Part shown: positions 35,584 through 44,724 of the stretch, piece after piece | How the letters are laid out: each line of letters opens with the position of its first letter | Numbering within the stretch: position 1 is the stretch's first letter | Assembly: GCA_905194315.1 (NCBI GenBank) | Contig: CAJJRX010000001.1 | Coordinates: 62,001 to 126,000, forward strand | Length of the DNA: 64,000 bases | Direction: 5' to 3' | From: an uncultured Sutterella sp. | GTDB taxonomy: Bacteria > Pseudomonadota > Gammaproteobacteria > Burkholderiales > Burkholderiaceae_F | The notes under the pieces: model-generated | The model's input: only the letters and a program-made list of their open reading frames with translations | Told to the model about the DNA's origin: nothing | Databases searched by the model: none | Made by a program: the position numbers and the translations under genes

Positions 35584-37371
35584 TCAGCGGCGGGGACGGC
35601 GGCGGTCCTGAGCAGGTTCGCGGTAGAAGTTACGCTGCGTGCGTGCACCGCGATACTGACGCTCCTCACGGTCGCCGCGGTCGTGCCGGCCGCGGTACTC
35701 ACCGTCCTCATGCTGGCTGCCGGGACGGTCGTATTTCACTGTGGCACTGCGACCCTTAAAGCGGATCCCCTGAAGCGCTTCGACAATCCGGTCGGACTCG
35801 CGGGCATCCACCTCAACGAGACTGAAGCGCTCGGAAATGTCAATAGCGCCGATGGATTTCGCGGGCACATCCGCCTCGTTGGCAATGGCACCGACAAGAT
35901 CGCTCGGGCGGATATTCATATCCCGGCCGACGCCGATAAACAGACGGACCATTCCGGGTTCGGGGGCCTCACTCATTCGGTGACGCTGGCGGCCGCGTTC
36001 TCCGCGGGCACTCTGATCACGGCGGGGGCGCTCGAAGGGAGAGTAGGCCGGAATATCCGTTTTGTCATCGATGTTGCCCTGCAGGCGCTGCGTGAGCGCA
36101 ATGGCGGCAGCGGCAACATCAAACGGGTCATTGTCCTCGCAGAGCTCTTCAAGGATGACCTTATAGCTGTCGAGATTATGCTTGTCAAGAATCTCAAGAA
36201 TGTCATCGCGCAGGGCCTCGAGACGCTTGGCCTGAATATCGGTAACGCTCGGCACGGAGCGGATTTCAATACGGGCCTTGGTGATGCCTTCAATGGCTCG
36301 AAGATGACGGTGTTCGCGGGGCTCGAGGATGCTGATTGCGGTGCCGGAGCGACCGGCACGGCCGGTACGGCCGATACGGTGGATGTAGGTCTCGTACGAG
36401 GCGGGGATACCGAAGTTGATCACATGCGTGAGGTTTTCAAGGTCGATACCGCGGGCGGCCACGTCAGTGGCGACAATCGCTTCGACCTGACCGGCGCGGG
36501 CGCGCTTCATCACACGGTCGCGGGTCGGCTGATCGAGACCGCCGTGAAGGGCTTCAACACTGTAGCCGCGGGCGCGCAATGCCTCGGTGAGCTCATCAAC
36601 CTCCATACGGGTACGGGTAAAGATGATGGCGAGTTCAGGGGCTTCAATGTCGAGAATGCGACCCAGCGCAGCCGTGCGGTAGTTGCGCCCGACGATATAG
36701 GCGATCTGAGGCACGCGGGGTGTTTCCCCTTCGGCAGTGGTTTCACGTGCAATGCTGATGCGAACCGGGTCGGCGAGGTGTGTTTCGGCAATGGAGGCGA
36801 TCTTCGGGGGCAGCGTGGCCGAAAAGAGCGCCGTCTGAATCTTGTTGGGAAGCGCTTCGAAAATGGCGTCAAGCTCATCGGCAAAACCCAGATCGAGCAT
36901 CTCATCGGCTTCGTCAAGCACAATCGCCTGAATGTGCGAAAGGTCGAGCGTGCCGCGGCCGATATGGTCAAGCGCACGCCCCGGGGTGGCGACGACGACA
37001 TGAGTGCCGCGCTTGAGTGCACGGATCTGACGGCTGTAGTCCTGACCGCCGTAAATCGGGGTGACGAGTACCTGGGCGTTCTTGCCGTAGTTGTGGAACG
37101 ATTCGCTCACCTGCAGGCAGAGTTCGCGGGTCGGCGTCAGAACGAGAATAACGGGTTTGTCTGCCTCCACGTTGAGCGCATAGCGTTCAATGAGCGGAAG
37201 GGCAAACGCGGCGGTTTTACCTGTACCGGTTGCGGCTTTGCCGAGAACGTCCCTGCCCGAAAGAATGGCCGGGATCGCTTCGTTCTGAATGGGGGTGGGC
37301 TCTTCAAAACCCAGCTGGGTGAGAGCGGAAACAATGTCAGGGGAAAGCCCCAGATCTGCAAAGGTTGTCAT
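35584..37371 (-). CDS. deaD: DEAD-box ATP-dependent RNA helicase, DeaD/CsdA type
   Basis: This 595-residue helicase has the Q motif (FEEPTPIQNEAIP), Walker A AATGTGKTAAFALP, DEAD (VLDEADEML), SAT (LFSATLPP), and C-terminal HRIGRTGRAGRSG. After the helicase core (to about residue 440) comes a DbpA-type RNA-binding domain (RLFIGVGRDMNIRPSDLVGA, about residues 475-550). A basic Arg/Gly/Tyr-rich tail (YRGRHDRGDREERQ) ends the chain. This layout is that of DeaD/CsdA, a cold-shock and ribosome-assembly helicase. The ATG at 37371 has AGGA 9 nt upstream. It sits between rplY and pth, and the leader of about 140 nt could be cold-regulated, which is inference. Confidence 0.93.
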   Translation of the reverse strand: MTTFADLGLSPDIVSALTQLGFEEPTPIQNEAIPAILSGRDVLGKAATGTGKTAAFALPLIERYALNVEADKPVILVLTPTRELCLQVSESFHNYGKNAQVLVTPIYGGQDYSRQIRALKRGTHVVVATPGRALDHIGRGTLDLSHIQAIVLDEADEMLDLGFADELDAIFEALPNKIQTALFSATLPPKIASIAETHLADPVRISIARETTAEGETPRVPQIAYIVGRNYRTAALGRILDIEAPELAIIFTRTRMEVDELTEALRARGYSVEALHGGLDQPTRDRVMKRARAGQVEAIVATDVAARGIDLENLTHVINFGIPASYETYIHRIGRTGRAGRSGTAISILEPREHRHLRAIEGITKARIEIRSVPSVTDIQAKRLEALRDDILEILDKHNLDSYKVILEELCEDNDPFDVAAAAIALTQRLQGNIDDKTDIPAYSPFERPRRDQSARGERGRQRHRMSEAPEPGMVRLFIGVGRDMNIRPSDLVGAIANEADVPAKSIGAIDISERFSLVEVDARESDRIVEALQGIRFKGRSATVKYDRPGSQHEDGEYRGRHDRGDREERQYRGARTQRNFYREPAQDRRRPRR

Positions 37372-37513
37372 CTTTGTCCTAGAGAGAGTGTGCGGGCCAC
37401 CTACCCCACCACACAGCAAAGATCACAACGCAAGGGGCAAACGGCACAACAGAAAATAAGAGTGTCCGGAGTGCACGGCACTCACGGAGAAGCAGCGAGT
37501 CAGGGATGACTCG

Positions 37514-37549
37514 TAAAAAAGACCCGTTGGGAGGGACTCCCAGCGGGTC
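37514..37549 (-). terminator. Terminator of rplY
   Basis: The stem GACCCG-TGGGA / TCCCA-CGGGTC (37521-37549) is followed on the minus strand by a T-run. Confidence 0.85.
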
Positions 37550-37585
37550 CTTATTGTTTTTGAGGCTCAGAGCCTGCCTGAAAAA

Positions 37586-38227
37586 TTAGGCGGCGGGAGC
37601 TTCAGCGGCAGCGGGAGCAGCTTCGCCTTCAGCGGCAGGAGCGGCTTCTTCGCCGACGATGGTTTCTTCAGCCACGGTCACCACGGAGGCGATCACGGTG
37701 TCAGCACCGAACTTGTGGGAAACTTCAACGCCTTCAGGCAGTTCGAGCATGGAAGCGTGGAAGGTGGCACCGGTGGTCATGCCGGACAGGTCGACGGAAA
37801 CGAATTCCGGCAGCTGACGCGGCAGGCAGGTGACTTCAACGTAGGAAGCGGTGTGAGAAACAAGGTTCTTGTCGATCTTGACAGCGGGGCTGTCTTCTTC
37901 GCCATGGAAGTGCAGGGGCACGCGCATGGTCACCGGTTCGTTGGCGTCAATACGCTGGAAGTCGATGTGCATGACCTGCGGCTTGTACGGGTGCATCTGG
38001 AAAGCACGCAGAACAACCAGCTGTTCAACACCGTCAAGTTCCATCGTCAGAATCGAGGCATGGAACTTTTCCTTCTTCAGTGCATAGAAGATGGGGTTGT
38101 GTTCGAGCTCGATGGGCGTAGCGGGTTCCTTGCCGCCGTAAACGATACCAGGCAATTTGTCCGCACGACGAAGGCGGCGGCTCGCACCCGTACCTTGCGT
38201 ATTACGCGTAGTGGCGATGAATTTCAT
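37586..38227 (-). CDS. rplY: 50S ribosomal protein bL25 (long Ctc form)
   Basis: bL25 binds 5S rRNA. The 213-residue protein is the long general-stress (Ctc/TL5) form. The N-terminal L25 domain (TRNTQGTGASRRLRRADKLP) is followed by the beta-rich TL5 C-terminal domain (residues about 95-185), and then a low-complexity Ala/Glu/Pro tail. The ATG at 38227 has AGGAG 8 nt upstream; a 16-residue open extension to 38275 overlaps the hairpin downstream of prs and is not family-like. prs lies immediately upstream. Confidence 0.95.
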   Translation of the reverse strand: MKFIATTRNTQGTGASRRLRRADKLPGIVYGGKEPATPIELEHNPIFYALKKEKFHASILTMELDGVEQLVVLRAFQMHPYKPQVMHIDFQRIDANEPVTMRVPLHFHGEEDSPAVKIDKNLVSHTASYVEVTCLPRQLPEFVSVDLSGMTTGATFHASMLELPEGVEVSHKFGADTVIASVVTVAEETIVGEEAAPAAEGEAAPAAAEAPAA

Positions 38228-38257
38228 TGGATTACTCCTAGATAGTAGAAAGAAAGT

Positions 38258-38283
38258 CCCCGCAATCGCGACCAACTGCGGGG
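38258..38283 (-). other. Intercistronic hairpin between prs and rplY
   Basis: The 7-bp stem CCCCGCA / TGCGGGG lies in the 75-bp gap. It is followed on the minus strand by CTTTCTTTC, so it may be a leaky terminator or mRNA stabiliser. Confidence 0.4.
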
Positions 38284-38302
38284 GCGGGAAAAAAATTATC
38301 TC

Positions 38303-39262
38303 TTAAACAGCAAACAGGCTGCTCACTGAAGCCTCACGGGCGATACGCGAAAGCGTTTCACCGATGATGGCGGCAGTGGTGATCTGACGAATCTTCGGAC
38401 TTGCAGCAGCGGCTTCGCTGAGCGGAATCGTGTCGGTCACGACAAGTTCGTCAAGAGCGGAATTGTTAATACGTTCAACCGCAGCGCCGGAAAGCACCGG
38501 GTGGGTAATATAGGCGACAACGCGCGTGGCTCCGCGTTCCTTCAGAGCACCGGCGGCATTGCACAGCGTGCCGGCCGTGTCAACGATGTCGTCCGTGATC
38601 ACGCAGGTGCGATCCTTCACTTCACCAATGATGTTCATGATTTCAGCAACATTGGCGCGGGGACGGCGCTTGTCGATAATCGCAAGGTCAACCTCAAGAG
38701 CCTTGGCCATGGCGCGGGCGCGAACCACACCGCCGACGTCAGGAGACACAACCATCAGATTGGTGTAGTGACGTTCAACCAGGTCGTTGAGCAGAATGGG
38801 GGTTGCGAAAATGTTGTCAACGGGGATGTCAAAGAAACCCTGGATCTGGTCGGCATGGAGGTCCATCGTGAGGATGTGATCAACGCCGACGCTCTGGAGC
38901 ATGTTTGCCACAACCTTGGCGGAAATGGCAACGCGGGTGGAACGGGGACGGCGATCCTGACGGGCATAGCCGAAGTAGGGGATCGCGGCGGTGATGCGGC
39001 GGGCGGAGGCGCGCTTGAGGGCGTCGGCCATAAGCATCAGTTCCATCAGATTGTCATTCGTCGGAGCGCAGGTAGGCTGAAGAATGAAGACGTCCTTGCC
39101 ACGGACATTGTCCAACAGCTGAACCATAACTTCGCCATCGCTGAAACGATTAACCGTTGCAGAACCAAGGGGAATATTGAGGTATTTGGTGACGGCCAGG
39201 GCAAGCGCCGGGTTGGCGTTACCGGAGAAAACCATCATACTTTCTGGCACCATGGGATCCAT
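38303..39262 (-). CDS. prs: Ribose-phosphate pyrophosphokinase (PRPP synthetase)
   Basis: Prs makes PRPP from ribose-5-phosphate and ATP for purine, pyrimidine, His, Trp and NAD synthesis. The 319-residue enzyme has [13 protein letters not shown], the ATP-binding [20 protein letters not shown], the catalytic His in [13 protein letters not shown], and the PRPP-binding [18 protein letters not shown]. The start could be any of several near Met residues ([10 protein letters not shown]); 39262 is the longest. tRNA-Gln and ispE lie directly upstream on the same strand, the usual Burkholderiales order. Confidence 0.97.
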   Translation of the reverse strand: MDPMVPESMMVFSGNANPALALAVTKYLNIPLGSATVNRFSDGEVMVQLLDNVRGKDVFILQPTCAPTNDNLMELMLMADALKRASARRITAAIPYFGYARQDRRPRSTRVAISAKVVANMLQSVGVDHILTMDLHADQIQGFFDIPVDNIFATPILLNDLVERHYTNLMVVSPDVGGVVRARAMAKALEVDLAIIDKRRPRANVAEIMNIIGEVKDRTCVITDDIVDTAGTLCNAAGALKERGATRVVAYITHPVLSGAAVERINNSALDELVVTDTIPLSEAAAASPKIRQITTAAIIGETLSRIAREASVSSLFAV

Positions 39263-39400
39263 GATAAAAGCTCTACTTGTGTTGGGGCGCTATGCGTCCG
39301 GGTTGACAGACATACAACACGACTTTCCGGAGACGAAGAGGGCGTTGTGCAAAAGAAAAAAGAGGAAGGCCTAATACCATCCTCCATTCAAATTCTCGTT

Positions 39401-39478
39401 TGGCAGGGGTAGAAGGATTCGAACCTTCGAATGTCGGAATCAAAATCCGATGCCTTAGGCCAGCTTGGCGATACCCCT
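39401..39478 (-). tRNA. tRNA-Gln (anticodon UUG), CCA encoded
   Basis: On the minus strand the acceptor arms AGGGGTA (5') and TACCCCT (3') pair, followed by G and an encoded CCA. The anticodon stem-loop CGGATTTTGATTCCG has TTG at the anticodon. The T arm GAAGG-TTCGAAT-CCTTC is canonical. It begins 9 bp after the ispE stop and lies 138 bp before prs, so it is probably processed from an ispE-tRNA-prs transcript. Confidence 0.95.
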
Positions 39479-39487
39479 CTCCTTACT

Positions 39488-40378
39488 TTATTCTTCGAGC
39501 CAATGCGCCAGAGGATGCTCCGGCAAAGACTCTGAAATAAACCCGATCCAGTGGGCAGGCAAACCTGTGAAGAGAATTTCTGACACTGACTCTTCAAAGG
39601 GAGGAATAATGCCGAACACGGCACTGCCTGATCCGGTCATGCGGGGCTCTGTAAACGGTTTAAGCCGCTGCAGGGCAGTCGCAATCTCAGGTTCCAAAGA
39701 CACGGCAACGGGCTGCAGGTCGTTATGACCGTACAGTCTGGGCCAAAAATGATCCACCGAATCTTTGAAGCACTGTATTTTGCTGGATTCAGTATCTCTT
39801 GTCAAGGCAGGAGAGGAAAAAATTTTCCCTGTAGAAACGGACTGTCCGGGCCATATAACGGCATATCTGGCGGGGGGAATTCCGACCGGTGTGAGGATTT
39901 CTCCGATCCCCTGAACAAAGGCCGGACGGCCGAAAATAAAAAACGGAACATCGGCCCCGAGCGTTTCCCCCAGGTCGATGAGCTCGGATCTGCTGAGCCT
40001 CAGACCGAAAAGCCGGTTCAGCCCGATCAGGGTGGTCGCGGCATCAGAGCTTCCGCCACCTAAACCAGCCCCGCTCGGGATCGTTTTCTTTAATGTGATC
40101 CTGACGCCGGTTTTTACACCGAAACGTTCTTTGAGCAGTCTGGCGGCGCGCACACACAGATCCCCTTCGAGATCGCCCACAATGTCTCCGTCGCGCTCGA
40201 TCACATCCTCATTGAGCAGCGTCAGGTCGATAGTGTCGGCCCGGTCAATCAGAATAAACACGCTCTCGAGCAGATGTTTGCCGTCAGGACGGCGTCCGAT
40301 GACGTGCAGGAACAGATTGATTTTGGCCGGGGCGGGCAGCCCCTTGAGCGAGGCGGTGGTCTGAGGGAGGGTGGGCAT
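39488..40378 (-). CDS. ispE: 4-diphosphocytidyl-2-C-methyl-D-erythritol kinase
   Basis: IspE phosphorylates CDP-ME in the MEP isoprenoid pathway. The 296-residue GHMP kinase has the substrate Lys in LPAPAKINLFLHV, the glycine-rich ATP loop IPSGAGLGGGSSDAA (around residue 100), the catalytic Asp in GADVPFF, and the C-terminal MTGSGSAVFG loop. It is placed between lolB (upstream, 5 bp) and tRNA-Gln (downstream, 9 bp). Confidence 0.96.
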   Translation of the reverse strand: MPTLPQTTASLKGLPAPAKINLFLHVIGRRPDGKHLLESVFILIDRADTIDLTLLNEDVIERDGDIVGDLEGDLCVRAARLLKERFGVKTGVRITLKKTIPSGAGLGGGSSDAATTLIGLNRLFGLRLSRSELIDLGETLGADVPFFIFGRPAFVQGIGEILTPVGIPPARYAVIWPGQSVSTGKIFSSPALTRDTESSKIQCFKDSVDHFWPRLYGHNDLQPVAVSLEPEIATALQRLKPFTEPRMTGSGSAVFGIIPPFEESVSEILFTGLPAHWIGFISESLPEHPLAHWLEE

Positions 40379-40383
40379 ATGAA

Positions 40384-40881
40384 TCAGTCCGCAACGATAG
40401 AAAGCGATTTCACATTATTCGGAAAGAGCGGCGTGATGGTGAGGGTTTTCACGCGGCCGTCTTCATGGCGCGCGCGGACGCGTGCCTGCCACTGTGTCAC
40501 CCCGGCGGGCATAGTGCCGTCTCTGAGCAGACTGCCGAGCGCCTCAACGGGGATGTCAAACCCGATCAGCTCCTCCAGAAGCGTGCCGGCAGACGGGCGG
40601 CATGTGGTTTCGCCGCTGCTGCGGGTAAGGCATGTTTCGCGCGCCGTGACCTCGATGCGTGCCAGTACGCCGTTGAGCGGCGTGAGGAGGTCAAGCTGTC
40701 TGAGGCCGGTGCTTTCCCGGTAAAGGAAACGACCGTTTTCGGCTCTGAGTTTCTCCCCGTCAAAGAAATTCACCGCAAAGCGGCCGCCCTGCTGGTAGGC
40801 GGACTGATCAGGGGTTGTACACCCGGCGGCCAGAAGGCCCAGTATGGCAACAGTGCAAAGTCGGAGAGAAAGACGCATCAT
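40384..40881 (-). CDS. lolB: Outer-membrane lipoprotein receptor LolB
   Basis: LolB receives lipoproteins from LolA and inserts them in the outer membrane. The 165-residue protein has a lipoprotein signal peptide with lipobox LLAAGC. A short beta-rich domain (GGRFAVNFFDGEKLRAENGR) follows, similar to LolB but shorter than E. coli's 207 residues. The call relies on the lipobox, the FxV-N pattern and the conserved position directly before ispE. It follows the TPR gene with a 3-bp gap. Confidence 0.8.
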   Translation of the reverse strand: MMRLSLRLCTVAILGLLAAGCTTPDQSAYQQGGRFAVNFFDGEKLRAENGRFLYRESTGLRQLDLLTPLNGVLARIEVTARETCLTRSSGETTCRPSAGTLLEELIGFDIPVEALGSLLRDGTMPAGVTQWQARVRARHEDGRVKTLTITPLFPNNVKSLSIVAD

Positions 40882-40884
40882 AAA

Positions 40885-42642
40885 TTACGGTGTCAGCTGA
40901 AGTCGTTTACCAATATCAAGGATTGTACTGTCATCGGGAAGACGGCGTTTTAACTCGGTATACACCGCCTGCGCCTCTTTCGGGCGGCCGGAGGCGACAA
41001 GAATTTCAACCATGTGCACCACCACTTCCCGGTGAAACGGCCCTCTCATGGCGGCGAGCGCAAAGTAGTAGGCCTGCTCGTAGCGTTTTTCCTTGAAGCA
41101 CAGCCAGGCCATACTGTCGAGAACATGCCAGTCAAGCGGACGCTGACGGTATGCGTTCTCAATCAGACGTCGTGCCTCCGAGAGCCGTGTGTCGGCCAGC
41201 ACGTAGTGGTAGCCGAGTCCGTTGCAGGCGAAGGGATTGTCCGGGTTGATGGCGAGGATCCGCCGCAGGGTGGCCTCATAGTCTCTGGGCTGGTTCTGCT
41301 GCTGATAGATAAGCGCAAGGTGATAGAGCAGATCCTCGTTGTCAGGCGATTCGCGCAGCAGTCCCTGCAGAATGCGTATGGCCTTGTCGACCTGTTCACT
41401 CTTGATCAGCGTTTCAATGCGCGCATTAAAGTAGACCCGCTTGTTGGCCGGATCGGCTTCGATGGCGTTGAGCAGGACCTGTTCGGCATTGTCGGGTTTG
41501 CCGGCCTTGAGCCAGGCGGCCGTTTCACGAATGCGGATGTCGGCGGCATTCTCTTTCGGGTGGTAGCGCTCAAGCGCCTGTGCCTCGGCGGCGTACTCGC
41601 CGAGCTGATCATAAATGAGTGCGAGCTCGAGCCACACATCATCTGTGGCCCACTCGTGCTGCGGGTTCTTCACGCGTCCTGCCGCAATATAGCGGTTGAA
41701 AAGCTCTCTGGCGAATTTGAGGTCTTTTGCCTCAATGGCGAGCTGACCGGCATTGAACAGCACCATCGGACTGTCAGGCTCAAGCCGAACGGCCTCCCGG
41801 GTTTCCTGCAGTGCGAGATCGGTGTGTCCGAAGCGGGCGAGAATCTTGCCGTGCATCAGCCGGGCGACAGTGGAGTTGGGATTGGCAACAATCACCGTTT
41901 CCAGAATACGCTGACTTTTCTCAGGCATGACCGACCAGCAGATGTCGGCAGCGGTGGTCGCGAAATCCTCATGCTCGGCAAACCAGTGCGTGTAGCGCGG
42001 GCGGAAAACGAGGCCGTTCCCGGGCAGTACGGAAAGAGCGGCCCGGCAGGCCTCCTTATCTTCACCGATCCGCTTTTTGTAGACAGCCTTGGCGATCACC
42101 ACGTCGGGAGTGGAGACAAAGCGGTCCCAGAACGGTTCGAGATAGGACTCGAGCCACTGAAGATCATAATTCTCTTTGCTAAGATTGCGGGTCAGTGTTG
42201 CAATGAAGGCGGCGGCGTTTTCACCGAGTTTTTCGACACGCTCATCGAGCAGGCGCTGCACTTCGGCACCGTTCTGTCGGGAGATGGCATTGGTGAGCAG
42301 TGCATCATTTGCGGCCTGTGCAGACGGGTCGAGTGTCGACCAGATTCTGGAGGCTTCCACAATCTGGTTGCCGGAATGGGTTCTCACGGCAGCAGTCCAC
42401 GCCAGCTCTGCCACGCTCGTGTTGTTCAGCTTCTCGGCAGCGCTTTTGAGCAGCTCGTAAGCAAGCTGGTGATCCCCGGCGCCGAGCGCCAGGTTGCCAA
42501 GCAGGAGTTCGTAAAGCGTTTGCCCGGGCTCTGCCATCAGGGCGGCAGAGTCCTCTTCCTGCGAGAACACTTCAGCGGTTGTGCCAAGCCAGAATAGCAG
42601 CACGGTGGCTAAGTATGTAAAGGGGCGCGACATAAAGTCCAC
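40885..42642 (-). CDS. Exported tetratricopeptide-repeat protein
   Basis: The 585-residue protein has a signal peptide (SRPFTYLATVLLFWLGTTAE) and then repeated 34-residue TPR-like units. Examples are ARLMHGKILARFGHTDLALQ around residue 265 and NEDLLYHLALIYQQQNQPRD around residue 435. TPR solenoids scaffold protein complexes; the partners here are unknown. The TPR-lolB-ispE-tRNA-Gln-prs order is conserved in Burkholderiales, and lolB starts 3 bp after this gene. A link with outer-membrane lipoprotein traffic is inference from position. It is divergent from mutY. Confidence 0.8.
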   Translation of the reverse strand: MDFMSRPFTYLATVLLFWLGTTAEVFSQEEDSAALMAEPGQTLYELLLGNLALGAGDHQLAYELLKSAAEKLNNTSVAELAWTAAVRTHSGNQIVEASRIWSTLDPSAQAANDALLTNAISRQNGAEVQRLLDERVEKLGENAAAFIATLTRNLSKENYDLQWLESYLEPFWDRFVSTPDVVIAKAVYKKRIGEDKEACRAALSVLPGNGLVFRPRYTHWFAEHEDFATTAADICWSVMPEKSQRILETVIVANPNSTVARLMHGKILARFGHTDLALQETREAVRLEPDSPMVLFNAGQLAIEAKDLKFARELFNRYIAAGRVKNPQHEWATDDVWLELALIYDQLGEYAAEAQALERYHPKENAADIRIRETAAWLKAGKPDNAEQVLLNAIEADPANKRVYFNARIETLIKSEQVDKAIRILQGLLRESPDNEDLLYHLALIYQQQNQPRDYEATLRRILAINPDNPFACNGLGYHYVLADTRLSEARRLIENAYRQRPLDWHVLDSMAWLCFKEKRYEQAYYFALAAMRGPFHREVVVHMVEILVASGRPKEAQAVYTELKRRLPDDSTILDIGKRLQLTP

Positions 42643-42731
42643 AAATGGGAATGCGATAAGGCGTTATTCTAACGAATGCAATTCACGATAACAGATAAGT
42701 GGGTCAGGATATAGAACTAAGGAGCGCAGGA

Positions 42732-43808
42732 ATGCAAGCAAATGTTGAGCGTGGACAAGCGTTTGAGCGCTTTACGTACCAGCTGCTGGAGTGGCATAAA
42801 AGCAACGGGCGCCATCAGCTTCCGTGGCAGAAAACGGATAACTGGTATACACGGCTGCTTTCCGAGGTGATGCTTCAGCAGACGCAGGTGGCCACAGTGA
42901 TTCCGTATTTCGAGCGCTTCATTGCACACTATCCTGATGCTCAGTCGCTCGCGGCCGCTCCCGATGAGGAGGTGATGGCGCTCTGGGCCGGACTCGGTTA
43001 CTACTCGCGCTGCAGAAATCTGCTGCGGGCTGTTCGCGAAATCGTGTTTGAACGTCATTCAGAGGTGCCTTCGAGTGCGGCTGAGTGGGCGCAACTGCCC
43101 GGCGTCGGCCTGTCGACTGCCGGGGCAATCGCCTCCTTCGTCACATCGGAAAGAGCGGTCATGTGTGACGGGAATGCAAAACGCTCTCTGTCGCGTGTGT
43201 TCGGCGTTGAAGGCTACCCCGGGGAGAAGACTTTTGAGAGCACACTCTGGGAGATTGCCGGACAGCTGCTGCCGGAGTCTGCTGATATGCCGGCCTATAC
43301 GCAGGCGCTGATGGACTTTGGTGCGCTTCTCTGCAAACGCAAACCGCTGTGTGAGCGCTGCCCCATGAGCGAATTCTGTTTTGCCTTCCGGTGTGGCCGT
43401 ACAGCGGAGATTCCCGGCAGAAAACCCCGGCGGGAGAGACCGGTCCGGTATGCCACCGCCCGCTTTATGTTCTCCGCAGACAGTGTCTGGCTGCAGAAGC
43501 GCTCGGAAAAAGGCGTCTGGAAGGATCTGTGGGTGCCGGCTTTTTCAGACTTTACGCTGCAGGACGCAGAGGAGGGACCCCGTACAGGTGTCGCTTCAGA
43601 GGACGTTCTCAGTGAGACCCGCTGGGCGGACTTTGTCCATGACTTCACCCACTTCCGCCTTATCGTGCATCCGGTGCTGGTTGAACTGCGTGCCGGGGCT
43701 GTGCCTGAGGGCATGACGGCGGTGTCGCTTGATGCGCCGTGGCCTGCACTGCCAGCGCCCGTTAAGACCCTGCTGACTCAGATGAGTCTCTGGCGGAATC
43801 AGCGTTAA
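42732..43808 (+). CDS. mutY: Adenine DNA glycosylase MutY
   Basis: MutY removes adenine mispaired with 8-oxoguanine. The 358-residue protein has the catalytic Glu in SEVMLQQTQVATVIPY, the helix-hairpin-helix and catalytic Asp in LPGVGLSTAGAIASF ... VMCDGNAKR, and a C-terminal MutT-like domain from about residue 235. The iron-sulfur motif reads C-x5-C-x2-C-x5-C (CKRKPLCERCPMSEFC), whereas the usual first gap is x6. The start is the ATG at 42732, which has a strong AAGGAG 7 nt upstream; a GTG at 42699 is weaker. Its stop overlaps the convergent rapZ stop by 4 bp. Confidence 0.94.
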   Translation: MQANVERGQAFERFTYQLLEWHKSNGRHQLPWQKTDNWYTRLLSEVMLQQTQVATVIPYFERFIAHYPDAQSLAAAPDEEVMALWAGLGYYSRCRNLLRAVREIVFERHSEVPSSAAEWAQLPGVGLSTAGAIASFVTSERAVMCDGNAKRSLSRVFGVEGYPGEKTFESTLWEIAGQLLPESADMPAYTQALMDFGALLCKRKPLCERCPMSEFCFAFRCGRTAEIPGRKPRRERPVRYATARFMFSADSVWLQKRSEKGVWKDLWVPAFSDFTLQDAEEGPRTGVASEDVLSETRWADFVHDFTHFRLIVHPVLVELRAGAVPEGMTAVSLDAPWPALPAPVKTLLTQMSLWRNQR

Positions 43809-44701
43809 AGCGTCTGTACAGCCTGCAGCGGGTTGAGCAGTTCACGCTGCTCAACAATCCGGTGCCGCACAATAGTCGGATATTCCTTTTCAAAGGCATG
43901 GGCGAGAGTCTGTGCAACGTATACCGAGCGGTGCTGCCCGCCGGTGCATCCGATTGCAATGGTCAGGTAGTGGCGGTTCTGCTGCAGATAGGCAGGCAGC
44001 CACCGGGCAAGAAAGTCTCTGATGTCGGAAATCATCGCAGTCACCTGCGGCTTGCCCTGCATGAACTGCACAATCGGTTCGTCAATGCCGGTGAGCGGTC
44101 GCAGTGCCGGATCATAGTACGGGTTGGGCAGACAGCGGACATCAAAGACCAGGTCAGCTGCAATGGGAATCCCGTGTTTGAAGGCAAAGGACTCGAAGGT
44201 GAGCGTCATTTCCGCATGAGGCTGACCGACAAACTGCTGAACCCATTTGCGCAGCTGCGCCGGCAGCAGATTCGTGGTGTCAATGGAAGAGGCAAACTCC
44301 GTGATGGGGGCGAGCAGATCACGCTCGGTCTGAATAGCCTCCTGCAGGGAGAGCATCTGATCGTGTTTCTTTGCGCGGGTGCAGAGCGGATGACGCCGGC
44401 GGGTTTCCGAAAAACGCTTCACCAGCTCTTCCTGACTGGCGGTGAGAAAGAGCACCCGGACATCAACCCCTCCGGTTTTCAGAGTCTCCAGCGCACTGAG
44501 CGCATGGTCAAAGGTTGCCTGACTGCGTGCGTCAATGGCGACCGCCACAGTCTCTGTCCCGGCCTGTGCCAGGCGTGTGACAACGGGAATGAGAAAATCA
44601 GCCGGCAGGTTATCGATACAGTAGTAGCCACAATCCTCGAGCTGTCGGATCACGATGGATTTTCCAGCACCGGACATTCCGGTCACGAGTGTGAGTTGCA
44701 T
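43805..44701 (-). CDS. rapZ: RNase adapter protein RapZ
   Basis: RapZ (YvcJ family) binds nucleotides and, in E. coli, guides RNase E to the GlmZ sRNA to control amino-sugar synthesis. The 298-residue protein starts with Walker A VTGMSGAGKSIVIRQLED, has SIDTTNL in the middle, and ends with GCTGGQHRSVYVAQTLA, the hallmark C-terminal block. It is the last gene of the lpt-rpoN-ptsN-rapZ cluster. hprK, often between ptsN and rapZ in this group, is absent. Confidence 0.95.
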   Translation of the reverse strand: MQLTLVTGMSGAGKSIVIRQLEDCGYYCIDNLPADFLIPVVTRLAQAGTETVAVAIDARSQATFDHALSALETLKTGGVDVRVLFLTASQEELVKRFSETRRRHPLCTRAKKHDQMLSLQEAIQTERDLLAPITEFASSIDTTNLLPAQLRKWVQQFVGQPHAEMTLTFESFAFKHGIPIAADLVFDVRCLPNPYYDPALRPLTGIDEPIVQFMQGKPQVTAMISDIRDFLARWLPAYLQQNRHYLTIAIGCTGGQHRSVYVAQTLAHAFEKEYPTIVRHRIVEQRELLNPLQAVQTL

Positions 44702-44724
44702 CTCTGATTTCCTCCCGGTCGATT

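Noticed and set aside
35683..37509. 608-codon open frame on the plus strand, antisense to deaD
   Set aside because: It is the mirror of a well-supported helicase gene and has low-complexity, Gly/Ala/Arg/His-rich sequence with no recognisable motif; long antisense frames are expected in GC-rich coding DNA.
41014..42597. 527-codon open frame antisense to the TPR gene
   Set aside because: No motif, composition typical of a shadow frame, no ribosome-binding site.
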